The notes beneath the pieces were generated by a model. That model did not search any database and was not told the DNA's origin. It saw only the letters and a program-made list of their open reading frames with translations. Both the position numbers and the translations under genes were made by a program. Shown in pieces: positions 8,112 through 16,865 of a DNA stretch of 64,000 nt. Origin of the DNA: Pelotomaculum_C sp050950345 (GTDB lineage Bacteria > Bacillota > Desulfotomaculia > Desulfotomaculales > Pelotomaculaceae); the NCBI GenBank assembly GCA_050950345.1, contig JBMNHK010000007.1:372001-436000 (forward strand), read 5' to 3'. Position 1 is the stretch's first letter; each line of letters starts with the position of its first letter.

Positions 8112-8348
8112 ATGCAAATTGAAATACGCGGTGCGGAAAAGCTTAGCTTTCGTGAACGGCAAGTGGTGACCTTAAAGGAAATGGGGTATTCCTCCGACCG
8201 CATTGCCAGGCAACTGGGCTTGAGTCCCAGCACCATTGCTACCCTCTATAACCGGGCCAGGACAAAGGGCTACGAAGTGGTCATTGTGATTCCCGGTAGC
8301 AACCTGGGCATCTTCGGAATAGATGAGGAAGAGGAGGATAATGCGTGA
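8112..8348 (+). CDS. Small HTH protein (sigma-70 region 4 / LuxR-like)
   Basis: 78 residues. The core (LSFRERQVVTLKEMGYSS, then RIARQLGLSPSTIATLYNRA) has the fold signature of sigma region 4 / LuxR helix-turn-helix. It is followed by a short beta-like stretch (YEVVIVIPGSNLGIFG) and an acidic tail. It carries no promoter-core-binding domain, so it is probably a small regulator. The stop overlaps the GTG of the divIC-like gene by four bases, so the two are translationally coupled. The target is unknown. Confidence 0.65.
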   Translation: MQIEIRGAEKLSFRERQVVTLKEMGYSSDRIARQLGLSPSTIATLYNRARTKGYEVVIVIPGSNLGIFGIDEEEEDNA

Positions 8349-8764
8349 GCGAGCCAGCAAGAGTATTAAGGGAGTCCTACATACCCCGGACAGCAGAAGA
8401 GGCGCCGGCAAGTAGACCGGAGAGGAGAAAATCTTTTAACCTCGCCAAAAGCAAATTACCCAACCTGGTTTTTGTCCTGTTGCTTTGTTATCTTGCTGTA
8501 GCCTGCACGAGCCAGTTTAGCAAGCTTTACAACATGGAGCGAGATGTGGTCAGTATTCGGGAAGAGGTAGAGTATCTAAAGCAGCGGAACGCAGATCTAC
8601 GCCAGGAATTGCAGACCGTACAAAGCGATGCGTATATAGAAAAGACCGCCAGAGAGAAGCTTGGATTGATTAAGCAGGGGGAAACAAGAGTTCTCACGGT
8701 AGCTCCCGGAACGGAATTGCCTGTGTTGGAAACACCCAGTGGACCGCCTCCCCCAATCGAGTAA
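8345..8764 (+). CDS. divIC: Septum formation initiator (DivIC/FtsB family)
   Basis: 139 residues from the GTG at 8345, with AGGAGG at 8332-8337 inside the upstream gene. It has a basic cytoplasmic N-terminus, a single transmembrane helix (LVFVLLLCYLAVACTSQF, about residues 37-55) and a coiled coil (MERDVVSIREEVEYLKQRN). The conserved end is YIEKTAREKLGLIKQGE. DivIC/FtsB forms a complex with FtsL and DivIB in the division septum. The neighbours (S1 protein, spoIIE, tilS, ftsH) match the yabP-ftsH region of Bacillus. Confidence 0.85.
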   Translation: MSEPARVLRESYIPRTAEEAPASRPERRKSFNLAKSKLPNLVFVLLLCYLAVACTSQFSKLYNMERDVVSIREEVEYLKQRNADLRQELQTVQSDAYIEKTAREKLGLIKQGETRVLTVAPGTELPVLETPSGPPPPIE

Positions 8765-8789
8765 TTAACTGGTTAAGGCTAGATAATTC

Positions 8790-8819
8790 TTGACACTCCT
8801 CATGGTTTTAGCATATAAT
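8790..8819 (+). promoter_or_regulatory. Sigma-A promoter for the S1-domain gene
   Basis: TTGACA (8790-8795), 18-bp spacer, TATAAT (8814-8819): a consensus promoter about 40 bp before the start codon. Confidence 0.85.
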
Positions 8820-8862
8820 TACAATAGTTTTCCGTAGCTTTTGAGGAGGAATATGCTAAGCT

Positions 8863-9246
8863 ATGCCTATAGAGTTGGGGAGCATCGTAGAAGGTGTCGT
8901 TACAGGTATCACTAATTTCGGTGCTTTTGTTGAGTTACCCGGCGGTGTAACTGGACTTGTCCATATCTCGGAAATTGCTGAAGTATATGTCAAGGACGTC
9001 AATGATTTTCTGAATATCGGCGATAAAACCAGGGTCAAGGTTATTTCCGTAGATCCTAAAGGCAAGATTGGGTTATCAATAAAACAAGCCGATCCTTCAA
9101 CTCGGTCGAACAAGATGAAGCCTCAGATCTCTTTTGAAGATAAACTGGCCAAATTCATGAAGGACAGCGAAGAACGCCTGCAGGTGCTGAAGAAAGGCAC
9201 CGAAGCAAAAAGAGGCGGTCGTGGTTCTGGGCGCAGGGCAGATTAG
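8863..9246 (+). CDS. yabR: S1 RNA-binding domain protein (YabR / general stress protein 13 type)
   Basis: 127 residues with one S1 OB-fold at residues 1-75 (GSIVEGVVTGITNFGAFVEL, then TGLVHISEIA, then GDKTRVKVISVDPKGKIGLS). A basic linker and a Gly/Arg-rich tail follow (KRGGRGSGRR). It probably binds RNA or ribosomes. The position between divIC and spoIIE matches yabR in Bacillus. The ATG at 8863 is 13 bp from AGGAGG, a little long; another ATG at 8853 is out of frame and leads to only about 20 codons. Confidence 0.85.
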   Translation: MPIELGSIVEGVVTGITNFGAFVELPGGVTGLVHISEIAEVYVKDVNDFLNIGDKTRVKVISVDPKGKIGLSIKQADPSTRSNKMKPQISFEDKLAKFMKDSEERLQVLKKGTEAKRGGRGSGRRAD

Positions 9247-9277
9247 TCTTTGAGCAATAATTATGTTATTTTAAAGC

Positions 9278-9313
9278 AAGCAATTTTCCAACAATGGGGA
9301 ATTGCTTTTATTG
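9278..9313 (+). terminator. Rho-independent terminator
   Basis: AAGCAATTTTCC pairs with GGGGAATTGCTT (two wobble pairs) over a 6-nt loop, followed by TTATTGGTTT. Ends the S1-gene transcript. Confidence 0.65.
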
Positions 9314-9440
9314 GTTTGCGGCGAGGTAAAGGAAGGCGTTATTTGATAATAAAATAGATCTATTACCATTTACAACAAATATTTCCAGCCGGATGTACTA
9401 TAATAACTTAAATTGATTCAGTAATTAGGGGCTGGAAACA

Positions 9441-11885
9441 TTGTTTGAAAACACCGATGTTTATCCTTACCGGAGGACGGGGCAGGAGACAAATAAAAAG
9501 AGGGCGGGGAAAACACCAAAGTACTTTTTAAAGAAAAGTATTTTTATGTTAAGCGGTATTTTTACCCCGTCGGCTATAGTCCTTGCTGTTGCCGGCATTT
9601 TAATGGGACGGGCTGTGCTGCTGGGAGACTTGATGCCCTTTGCCGCCTCCTTTGCTGCCGCAGCTATCCGTGTGTTTGGCCGCGGCGGCGGCCTGGCTGT
9701 AGCCGGAGTACTTGCAGGCCTAGCCACGGTAAGCCAGTGGCCTGCTCTGGCCGTGATGAGCCTGACAGTTCTCGGGAGCTGGCTGCTGGTCCACTTTGTG
9801 CCGGGAGATGTCAAAAGACCCTGGCTGGTCATACCTGCTACGGTCTTTGCCGTTATCGTTATCGTCAAGATAACCTGGTTGGTTTTCACCACGGCATCTT
9901 CTTATTTATACTTTTCAGTTCTATTTGAAGCCATATTTGCTGCCCTCTTGACCGGGGTAATGTTATATGGCCTGAACGCCTTGCGTAGAAAAACCGTTCA
10001 TGGCCGTACACTGACAGGGGAAGAGGTATTTTGCATCGCCGTGTTGGGTGGAGGGCTGCTGGCCGGTACCGGTGAACTTGCCCTTGGGCCGGTAAGTCTT
10101 AAGGGTTTTTTGAGCAGTCTCACTATCCTTCTGGCTGCACTGGCCGGAGGCACAGGCGCGGGAGCGGCAACCGGGGCCATTGTAGGGATTATCCCCGGCC
10201 TGGCCTATGCGGTGGCGCCTGCCGTGGTGGGTGCTTATTCCTTTGCCGGCTTGTTAGCCGGTCTTGGGCGGGCTTACGGCAAAGCCGGCGTTGCCACTGG
10301 TTTTTTACTGGGCAATATTATACTTTCGGTTTATCTGACGGATTATGCTAATCTTGTCAAAGCCTTTGCTGAGAACGGCACAGCTGCACTGATCTTTTTA
10401 CTCTTTCCCAGCGGGGCCGTCGGCAGGTTGAAAACCGCCCTTGGTCTACAGCAAACCCAACCCGGTATTCAGGACGGTAGTATTTATAAAGAAAAATTTA
10501 AAGAGAGCATGCAAAACTGGTCGCAGGTTTTTAACGAGCTGTCCCGTTCTTTTGAGCAGGTTTCCGCAACGGTGGGACATACACCTGAGGAACAGAGCCT
10601 GCAAAAGCTGCTGCACCTGGCCAGTGAAAAAGTATGCCAGGACTGTACCTTTTATCAGACCTGCTGGGAGCGTGAGTTCTTCAAGACTTATCAGGAAATG
10701 GTGGATTTAGTCGCCATAATCGAGCTCAATGGCAAGATCAGCTCCGACAGCCTGTCTCCGGAGTTAAAGAAACGCTGCAGCCGCACTAAAGAGCTGGCCA
10801 TCACCCTGAACTGCCTTTATGAATCCTACTACCTAAACCGCTACTGGTCGAAGCGTCTCCTGGAAAGCCGGGAAATTGTTGCGGAGCAGTTGAAAGGGAT
10901 CTCCGGGGTTTTGTCAGGGCTTTCCAACGAGGTGGAATTGGATCTGGAGACCAGCGAACTGGCCCCAGTTTTGCGCCGCAAGTTAAAAGAAGCGGGTGTC
11001 CAGGTGGAGCAGCTTTCTGTAATCACAAGACAGGGTTTGGGCAGCGAGGTATTCCTTATGCATACCCCTTGCGGTGGACAGCTAAGGTGTGCCAATACGG
11101 TTGCTCCGCTGTTATCAACTCTATTGGAAGCACCGATCTATCCGGCCACGCCCCACTGCACCCTGCAGGAGGGTAATGAAGCCTGCAGCTTGCGTTTTTA
11201 TCCGGAGCTCAAGTGCTGTCTGGAGCTGGGGATTGCCTCCTGCGGCAAACAAGGAAGTTTGATTTCCGGAGACAGCCATGCCTGCTTTCATTTAAGAGGA
11301 GGGCGGCTTGCCCTGGTTTTAAGTGACGGCATGGGTGCGGGCCCCCAGGCGTCTCTGGAGAGCAGGATCACCATATCCCTGTTAGGACGCCTCCTGGACG
11401 CAGGTTTTGACCAGGACCTGGCTATTAAAACGGTAAACTCCCTGCTGGTGCTTCGCTCGCCGGGTGAAAGTTTTGCGACTGTGGATCTTGCTGTGATCAA
11501 CTTATATACCGGCAAGGTGGATTTTGTGAAAATTGGTGCTATGCCGACCTTGATTATGCGTGGGCATGAGATCCGGCTGGTAAAAGCCGGCTCCTTACCG
11601 GTAGGGATTGTTGAAGATATCGAAGTAGCTTCCATGAGCAAAAAAATTCAGCCGGGGGATATCCTTGTCATGGTTACCGATGGACTACTGGAGGCTCGCC
11701 GGGGGCAGGAAGAACCCGAGGACTGGTTGTCCGGTATCCTGCTGGAGGCGTCCCATATGCCTGCCCAGGCTATGGCGGAATTGATCTTAAAATTAGTTCA
11801 AACGGGAGCCGGCGGAGTCGCCAGGATGCCGGACGATATGACTGTTTTAGTCGCCAGGTTGAAAACCACCATAAAAGTTCATTAA
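9441..11885 (+). CDS. spoIIE: Stage II sporulation protein E, PP2C-type phosphatase
   Basis: 814 residues, TTG start. Dephosphorylates SpoIIAA in the forespore to release sigma-F and also takes part in asymmetric septation. About ten transmembrane segments lie between residues 30 and 330 (for example AVLLGDLMPFAASFAAAAI and IILSVYLTDYANLVKAF). A central cytoplasmic region has paired cysteines (CQDCTFYQTC). A PP2C/SpoIIE domain fills the last 220 residues, with metal-binding motifs LSDGMGAG near 629, VTDGLLEA near 745 and PDDMTVLVARL near the end. Length is normal for the family. Its presence shows the organism is a spore former. Confidence 0.95.
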   Translation: MFENTDVYPYRRTGQETNKKRAGKTPKYFLKKSIFMLSGIFTPSAIVLAVAGILMGRAVLLGDLMPFAASFAAAAIRVFGRGGGLAVAGVLAGLATVSQWPALAVMSLTVLGSWLLVHFVPGDVKRPWLVIPATVFAVIVIVKITWLVFTTASSYLYFSVLFEAIFAALLTGVMLYGLNALRRKTVHGRTLTGEEVFCIAVLGGGLLAGTGELALGPVSLKGFLSSLTILLAALAGGTGAGAATGAIVGIIPGLAYAVAPAVVGAYSFAGLLAGLGRAYGKAGVATGFLLGNIILSVYLTDYANLVKAFAENGTAALIFLLFPSGAVGRLKTALGLQQTQPGIQDGSIYKEKFKESMQNWSQVFNELSRSFEQVSATVGHTPEEQSLQKLLHLASEKVCQDCTFYQTCWEREFFKTYQEMVDLVAIIELNGKISSDSLSPELKKRCSRTKELAITLNCLYESYYLNRYWSKRLLESREIVAEQLKGISGVLSGLSNEVELDLETSELAPVLRRKLKEAGVQVEQLSVITRQGLGSEVFLMHTPCGGQLRCANTVAPLLSTLLEAPIYPATPHCTLQEGNEACSLRFYPELKCCLELGIASCGKQGSLISGDSHACFHLRGGRLALVLSDGMGAGPQASLESRITISLLGRLLDAGFDQDLAIKTVNSLLVLRSPGESFATVDLAVINLYTGKVDFVKIGAMPTLIMRGHEIRLVKAGSLPVGIVEDIEVASMSKKIQPGDILVMVTDGLLEARRGQEEPEDWLSGILLEASHMPAQAMAELILKLVQTGAGGVARMPDDMTVLVARLKTTIKVH

Positions 11886-11972
11886 TCCGGGCTGATCGCC
11901 GGCAGCAAAATAATAAATGACCCCAGAGAATCATATAATTTAATGACAATATTATTCAATGACAATATGATC

Positions 11973-11996
11973 AACCGGGATAATCCCGGTTTTTAT
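11973..11996 (+). terminator. Rho-independent terminator after spoIIE
   Basis: AACCGGGA pairs perfectly with TCCCGGTT over a three-base loop, followed by TTTTATATAT. Confidence 0.75.
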
Positions 11997-12208
11997 ATAT
12001 AAATTTACGCCTAATTCACACTTATTCTATTTAAGGGCAGGAAAATGCTTTATAATTGTTGAACTACATCATACTTTTATCGGTTTGGTAAAGATAGTCT
12101 TAACCTTATTATGCAAATGTTTTTATCAGCATGCGTAAGGCCTATTTAAAAAATTAATTGAGGAGGGAAGCTGCCTTTTCGGGAACTTTCTGCAGGTGGC
12201 GGACGGAA

Positions 12209-13612
12209 ATGGACCTGTTGGAGCGAGTTCGTGAAGATATGGCCCGCCACAGGATGACAGAACCGGGTTCTAAAGTGCTGGTTGCAGTCTCCGGCGGCGC
12301 TGATTCAGTTGTACTGCTGCATATTCTGTATCAGCTGCGGGAGGAGTTGGGGATATCGCTGCATGTGGCTCATTTAAACCACATGCTGCGGGGTGAGGAA
12401 GCTGATGGTGACGCTCGTTTTGTAGCCGGACTGGCACGGCAATATGGCTTGCCGGCAACGATACGGGCCATGGATGTCCTGCAATACAGGGAAAACAAAC
12501 GGATTTCGGTGGAGACGGCCGCCAGAGAGGTGCGCTATGAATTTCTCGAGGCTGTTGGCAGGCAATGCGGAGCTTCCAGGATAGCTCTTGCCCATCAGGC
12601 CGATGATCAAGCTGAAACCATTTTAATTAATTTCATGCGGGGTTCCGGCATCACCGGGCTAAAAGGCATACTTCCGGTAAGGCCGGAAGGCTATATCAGG
12701 CCTCTGCTGTCAGTCAGACGTTGTGAAATAGAAAGCTATTGTCTGGCAGCCGGTCTTAAATTCCGTACAGATTCCACCAACAGGGAGGATATTTATCTGC
12801 GCAACCACATCCGGCATCACCTGATTCCTTGCCTGGAAAAGGAGTACAACCCGGGTATTGTGCCGGCCTTGCTGAGGCTGGGAGACCTTTGCCGGGAGGA
12901 GGACCGGTATCTGCAGGAGCAGGCCGGCAAGGCCTATGCCGTTGTACTGATCTATAAGAATGAAGGCGGTTTAGCCCTCGATTTGTCAGGCCTTGCTCAC
13001 ATGGATCCGGCCATGAGACGCAGAATCATCCGGTTGGCCTGGGCAGATATTGCCGGACAACTGGCAGGGGGTCTAGCGTTAAAACATGTTGATGATGTGA
13101 TCCGTTTAATTGAAAGCGGCAATACGGGAGCGCGGGCGGTACTGCCGGGAGGCTGGCAGGTATTGCGCTCTTACCGGTTGCTTGAATTCAGCCGGGAAGA
13201 TGACAGGGATGCGATACCCGATTATTTTTATCCGCTGATTATACCGGGAGATACTTATATACCCGAACTGAAGGGTACAATATATGCAGAGGAATATCCT
13301 GCGGATCCTTTCCTGGAGCCCAAAAAACTGCCGCCTTCGGAAGTTGTTCTGGATTTGGCGAAGCTGCCTCCTAAACTCTATGTTCGCCGCCGCAGAGAGG
13401 GGGATGTATTCCAGCCCTATGGTTTTTCAAGTGAGATTAAGCTGAAGGACTTTTTAATTAAACAAAAAATTCCGCGACAGAAAAGGGATCGCATCCCCTT
13501 GATCACTACACCGGAGGAAATCGTTTGGGTAGCCGGTTTGCGGGTCGGCGAAAAGTGGAAGATCAGCCGGTCCACCAAACAGATCCTGCACTTGAAATTT
13601 GTTCTTGAATGA
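12209..13612 (+). CDS. tilS: tRNA(Ile)-lysidine synthetase
   Basis: 467 residues from the ATG at 12209. Converts C34 of the CAU-anticodon tRNA-Ile to lysidine, which is essential for AUA decoding. The PP-loop SGGADS is at about residue 28, followed by HLNHMLRGEEADGDARFV and AHQADDQAETILINF. The C-terminal TilS domains are present (LYVRRRREGDVFQPYGF, then LKDFLIKQKIPRQKRDRIP). The frame is open back to a TTG at 12158, but that codon lies inside an AGGAGGG and would be a poor start. hpt, often found between tilS and ftsH, is absent here. Confidence 0.93.
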   Translation: MDLLERVREDMARHRMTEPGSKVLVAVSGGADSVVLLHILYQLREELGISLHVAHLNHMLRGEEADGDARFVAGLARQYGLPATIRAMDVLQYRENKRISVETAAREVRYEFLEAVGRQCGASRIALAHQADDQAETILINFMRGSGITGLKGILPVRPEGYIRPLLSVRRCEIESYCLAAGLKFRTDSTNREDIYLRNHIRHHLIPCLEKEYNPGIVPALLRLGDLCREEDRYLQEQAGKAYAVVLIYKNEGGLALDLSGLAHMDPAMRRRIIRLAWADIAGQLAGGLALKHVDDVIRLIESGNTGARAVLPGGWQVLRSYRLLEFSREDDRDAIPDYFYPLIIPGDTYIPELKGTIYAEEYPADPFLEPKKLPPSEVVLDLAKLPPKLYVRRRREGDVFQPYGFSSEIKLKDFLIKQKIPRQKRDRIPLITTPEEIVWVAGLRVGEKWKISRSTKQILHLKFVLE

Positions 13613-13699
13613 ATTACATAAAAATTGTAACAATGTTGTAGATGTGATAAAATAGTTGTTATTGGTTGATCTGTGCAGTCTTAGAGAGGAGTGTCTTTT

Positions 13700-15529
13700 T
13701 TGAATAAGGTTGTAAAAAACCTTAGCATATATTTGCTCATCGTCCTGGCTATTCTTTTCATGCTGAGATTTAATACGCCGACGAAAGATGAGCCTGTCCA
13801 GCTTAGCTACAACAAGTTTACTGAGGAAGTAGATCAGGGGCTGGTCAAGAAGGTAGTCATTCAACAGGATGGCGGGACTAATCTTATCAGCGGGGAAAAA
13901 CACGACACCGTCCGCTTTGAGACCAAGGGCCCAGCCAACGATGTATACCTCTATAACCTGTTAAGGGAAAGAAATGTTGAATGGAACAATGAGGAACCCC
14001 CGCAGCCGGGTTGGTGGGCCGGATTGCTTACTACCTTATTGCCAATCATTCTCTTTATTGCCCTGTTCTTTTTTCTCATGCAGCAGACCCAGGGCGGCGG
14101 CAACCGGGTCATGTCCTTTGGCAAAAGCCGGGCCAAGCTGCACAATGATGAGAAGAAAAAAGTTACCTTTGCTGATGTGGCCGGCGCCGATGAAGTCAAA
14201 GAAGAGTTGGAAGAGGTTGTCGAGTTTTTAAAAAGTCCCAAGAAATTTCAAGAGCTGGGCGCCAAAATTCCCAAAGGGGTTTTGCTGTATGGTGCCCCCG
14301 GTACAGGCAAGACGCTGCTGGCCAGGGCAGTGGCCGGCGAAGCCGGAGTACCGTTTTTTAGCATCAGCGGTTCGGATTTTGTGGAAATGTTTGTAGGTGT
14401 CGGTGCTTCACGGGTGCGTGACCTTTTTGAGCAGGCCAAAAAAAACGCTCCCTGCATTGTTTTTGTCGATGAGATCGATGCGGTTGGCCGCCAGCGCGGT
14501 GCCGGGCTGGGAGGCGGACACGATGAACGGGAACAAACTCTTAACCAATTGCTGGTGGAAATGGACGGTTTTTCACCCAATGAAGGTATTATTATTCTGG
14601 CAGCTACAAACCGCCCGGATATTCTTGATCCGGCGCTGCTGCGCCCGGGGCGCTTTGACCGCCAGGTAGTGGTTGATGCCCCTGACGTCAACGGCCGCAA
14701 GGAAATCCTCAAGGTGCACACCAAAGGCAAACCCCTGGATGAAGGGGTGAATCTTGATGTTTTAGCCCGCCGCACACCGGGTTTTACCGGCGCTGATCTG
14801 GCTAACCTGACTAATGAAGCGGCTCTGCTGGCTGCCAGAGAGAACCGGAGAAGAATAACCATGCACGACCTGGAAAATTCCATTGAGCGGGTCATTGCCG
14901 GGCCGGAGAAAAAATCTAAAGTGATCAGTGATAATGAGAAGTGGTTGGTTTGTTACCACGAGGCAGGCCATGCCGTGGTCGGCTATCTACTGCCGAATAC
15001 CGACCCTGTCCACAAGGTTTCGATCATACCCAGGGGCCGTGCCGGCGGTTACACCTTGTTGCTACCCAAGGAAGACCGTTACTATGCCACTAAATCCCAG
15101 CTCCTGGATCAGGTGACCATGCTCCTGGCCGGCCGGGTCTCCGAGGATGTGGTGCTCAAAGAGATCAGCACCGGCGCTCAGAATGATCTGGTGCGGGCTA
15201 CTGATATTGTGCGCAAGATGGTTATGGAGTACGGCATGAGCCGGCTGGGTCCGATGACTTACGGCCGTAAGGGGGATACGCCCTTTGTGGGGCGTGACAT
15301 GTACAGCGATCGCAACTACAGTGAGCAGGTTGCCAATGCTATCGACATTGAGGTGCGCGATACCATAGACATGTCTTACAATAAAGCCAAAAAGATGCTG
15401 GAAGAGCATCTGTCGACACTCCACCTGGTGGCCAAAACACTTTTTGAGAAGGAAATAATAGAGGCCGAAGAATTCGCGGAGCTGATGAAAAAAGCCGGTG
15501 AGGAAGAGAGAACAGACCGTATCGAATAA
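13700..15529 (+). CDS. ftsH: ATP-dependent membrane zinc metalloprotease FtsH
   Basis: 609 residues from the TTG at 13700, 8 bp after GAGAGGAG. Membrane-anchored hexameric protease for quality control of membrane and regulatory proteins. Two transmembrane helices (near residues 8-25 and 110-128) flank the extracytoplasmic domain. The AAA module has Walker A GAPGTGKT near 197, Walker B IVFVDEIDAVG, and a second region of homology ATNRPDILDPALLRPGRFDR. The protease zinc site HEAGH is near 420. Full length with all key residues. Confidence 0.97.
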   Translation: MNKVVKNLSIYLLIVLAILFMLRFNTPTKDEPVQLSYNKFTEEVDQGLVKKVVIQQDGGTNLISGEKHDTVRFETKGPANDVYLYNLLRERNVEWNNEEPPQPGWWAGLLTTLLPIILFIALFFFLMQQTQGGGNRVMSFGKSRAKLHNDEKKKVTFADVAGADEVKEELEEVVEFLKSPKKFQELGAKIPKGVLLYGAPGTGKTLLARAVAGEAGVPFFSISGSDFVEMFVGVGASRVRDLFEQAKKNAPCIVFVDEIDAVGRQRGAGLGGGHDEREQTLNQLLVEMDGFSPNEGIIILAATNRPDILDPALLRPGRFDRQVVVDAPDVNGRKEILKVHTKGKPLDEGVNLDVLARRTPGFTGADLANLTNEAALLAARENRRRITMHDLENSIERVIAGPEKKSKVISDNEKWLVCYHEAGHAVVGYLLPNTDPVHKVSIIPRGRAGGYTLLLPKEDRYYATKSQLLDQVTMLLAGRVSEDVVLKEISTGAQNDLVRATDIVRKMVMEYGMSRLGPMTYGRKGDTPFVGRDMYSDRNYSEQVANAIDIEVRDTIDMSYNKAKKMLEEHLSTLHLVAKTLFEKEIIEAEEFAELMKKAGEEERTDRIE

Positions 15530-15532
15530 TCG

Positions 15533-15562
15533 CACACCCGCAGCCTTACCGCTGTGGGTGTT
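15533..15562 (+). terminator. Hairpin after ftsH
   Basis: CACACCCGCAGC pairs with GCTGTGGGTGTT over six bases directly after the ftsH stop. No T-run follows, so it may be an RNA-stability hairpin or a weak terminator. Confidence 0.45.
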
Positions 15563-15681
15563 GATATGAAAAAGCCTGTTAACGTTTGAAAAACCTTGAA
15601 AAATCCCAGAAGCGCGTTAATATCGTGTTTGCGGGATCATAATACAAAAAGAAGATAATTAATCTAGGAGGTCTGGTGAGT

Positions 15682-16131
15682 TTGGAGCGTACATATTTGA
15701 TGGTCAAGCCCGATGGTGTACAGCGCTGCCTGGTTGGGGAAATAATTACCCGCTTCGAAAAAAAGGGTTATAAGATTGTTGGTTTGAAGATGCTGCAAAT
15801 CAGCCGTGCCACAGCGGAAAAACATTATGGTGAGCATGTGGATAAACCATTCTTTGCCGGGTTGGTGGATTTTATCACCTCCGGGCCGGTGGTGGCGATG
15901 GTCCTGGAAGGACAAGGGGTGATTAACGCCGCCAGGGAAATGATGGGGGCCACCGATCCCCTCAAGGCTGCTCCAGGTACGATCAGGGGCAGCTACGGCA
16001 TCGATCTGGGACGCAACGTCATTCACGGTTCAGATTCACCTGAGAGCGCCCAGCGCGAAATAGCTCTTTTCTTTAAAGAAGAAGAGCTTGTATCGTACGA
16101 CCGCGAGCTCGAAAGGTGGATTTACGAGTAA
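15682..16131 (+). CDS. ndk: Nucleoside diphosphate kinase
   Basis: 149 residues from the TTG at 15682, 9 bp after TAGGAGGT; a GTG two codons upstream is too close to that site. Transfers the gamma-phosphate from ATP to NDPs. The active-site histidine is near residue 115 in NVIHGSDSPESAQREI. The substrate-binding N-terminus ERTYLMVKPDGVQR and RGSYGIDLGRN are intact. Length is canonical. Confidence 0.95.
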   Translation: MERTYLMVKPDGVQRCLVGEIITRFEKKGYKIVGLKMLQISRATAEKHYGEHVDKPFFAGLVDFITSGPVVAMVLEGQGVINAAREMMGATDPLKAAPGTIRGSYGIDLGRNVIHGSDSPESAQREIALFFKEEELVSYDRELERWIYE

Positions 16132-16230
16132 AGTAATGGGATTCACTCTGTGGCGCCTCTTTTCGGAAGTCTTTCGGAAGTATTGTATAGTGCAAAGTTA
16201 TTGGAGGGGTTTTTGAGCGGAAAACTAATG

Positions 16231-16259
16231 TTTAATAACGCGGAGAATTGGTGTATAAT
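16231..16259 (+). promoter_or_regulatory. Candidate promoter for the universal stress protein gene
   Basis: TTTAAT (16231-16236), 17-bp spacer, TATAAT (16254-16259). A second TATAAT at 16304-16309 has only a poor -35. A short direct repeat TTTCGGAAGT lies upstream near 16160-16180. Confidence 0.4.
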
Positions 16260-16342
16260 TGAAAAGGTGATAGTTGAGGCTGACCTTATTTTGGCTAACA
16301 TTGTATAATGGTTCACAAATAGTTCACGCGGGGTGATTCTGG

Positions 16343-16789
16343 CTGTACCAAAAAATTCTCGTGGCATATGATAATACTATTCAGGCCAATCTGGCAGTGC
16401 AGCATGCTTATAAGATGGCCGCAGCTTGCGGGGCCAGTATGACTATATTTCACGTCGTTCCTGATACGGCAGTTGCTACCGCTGAGATAGGAACAAAGGC
16501 CGCTCCTAAGCCCCATGCTTCGGTGAAAGAGATAAAAAATAAGGCCAAGGCCATGTTGGAGCAATTAAAAAAAAGCCTCGCCAACCCGGAGGTTAAAATT
16601 GACACCGCGGTTGCAGTGGGGAAACCTTCCCGTGAAGTATGTAAAAAAGCTCAAATAGAAGGCTATGACGTGATTGTCATGGGTAGCCGGGGTTTGGGCA
16701 AAATAACCGGTTTGTTGGGTGGCAGCGTCAGCAGAAAGGTCAGCCGCCATGCCCCATGTCAGGTGATCCTGATTCATGCTGCCAGCTAA
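16343..16789 (+). CDS. Universal stress protein UspA family, apparent CTG start
   Basis: 148 residues if translation starts at the CTG at 16343. That gives YQKILVAYDNT, the standard UspA N-terminus. The in-frame GTG at 16361 would delete the first beta strand. GGGGTGATT (16330-16338) is a good Shine-Dalgarno placed for the CTG. No ATG, GTG or TTG lies between the upstream stop (16334-16336) and 16361. The ATP-binding motif G-2x-G-9x-G-S is present as GSRG...GGSVS, so it is probably an ATP-binding type. Monocistronic, with its own terminator. Confidence 0.85.
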   Translation: MYQKILVAYDNTIQANLAVQHAYKMAAACGASMTIFHVVPDTAVATAEIGTKAAPKPHASVKEIKNKAKAMLEQLKKSLANPEVKIDTAVAVGKPSREVCKKAQIEGYDVIVMGSRGLGKITGLLGGSVSRKVSRHAPCQVILIHAAS

Positions 16790-16806
16790 GCTGAGCACTT
16801 GATCGT

Positions 16807-16833
16807 CCCGCAATGTGCGGGTCTTTTTCTTTT
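16807..16833 (+). terminator. Rho-independent terminator
   Basis: CCCGCA-ATG-TGCGGG hairpin followed by TCTTTTTCTTTT, 18 bp after the stress-protein stop. Confidence 0.85.
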
Positions 16834-16865
16834 ACAGGCTTTTAAGATCGGGAGGTGGTAAAAAA

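Noticed and set aside
12158..12208. Upstream TTG start for tilS
   Set aside because: The TTG is part of an AGGAGGG sequence and the added residues have no match to TilS; the ATG at 12209 begins at the conserved N-terminus.
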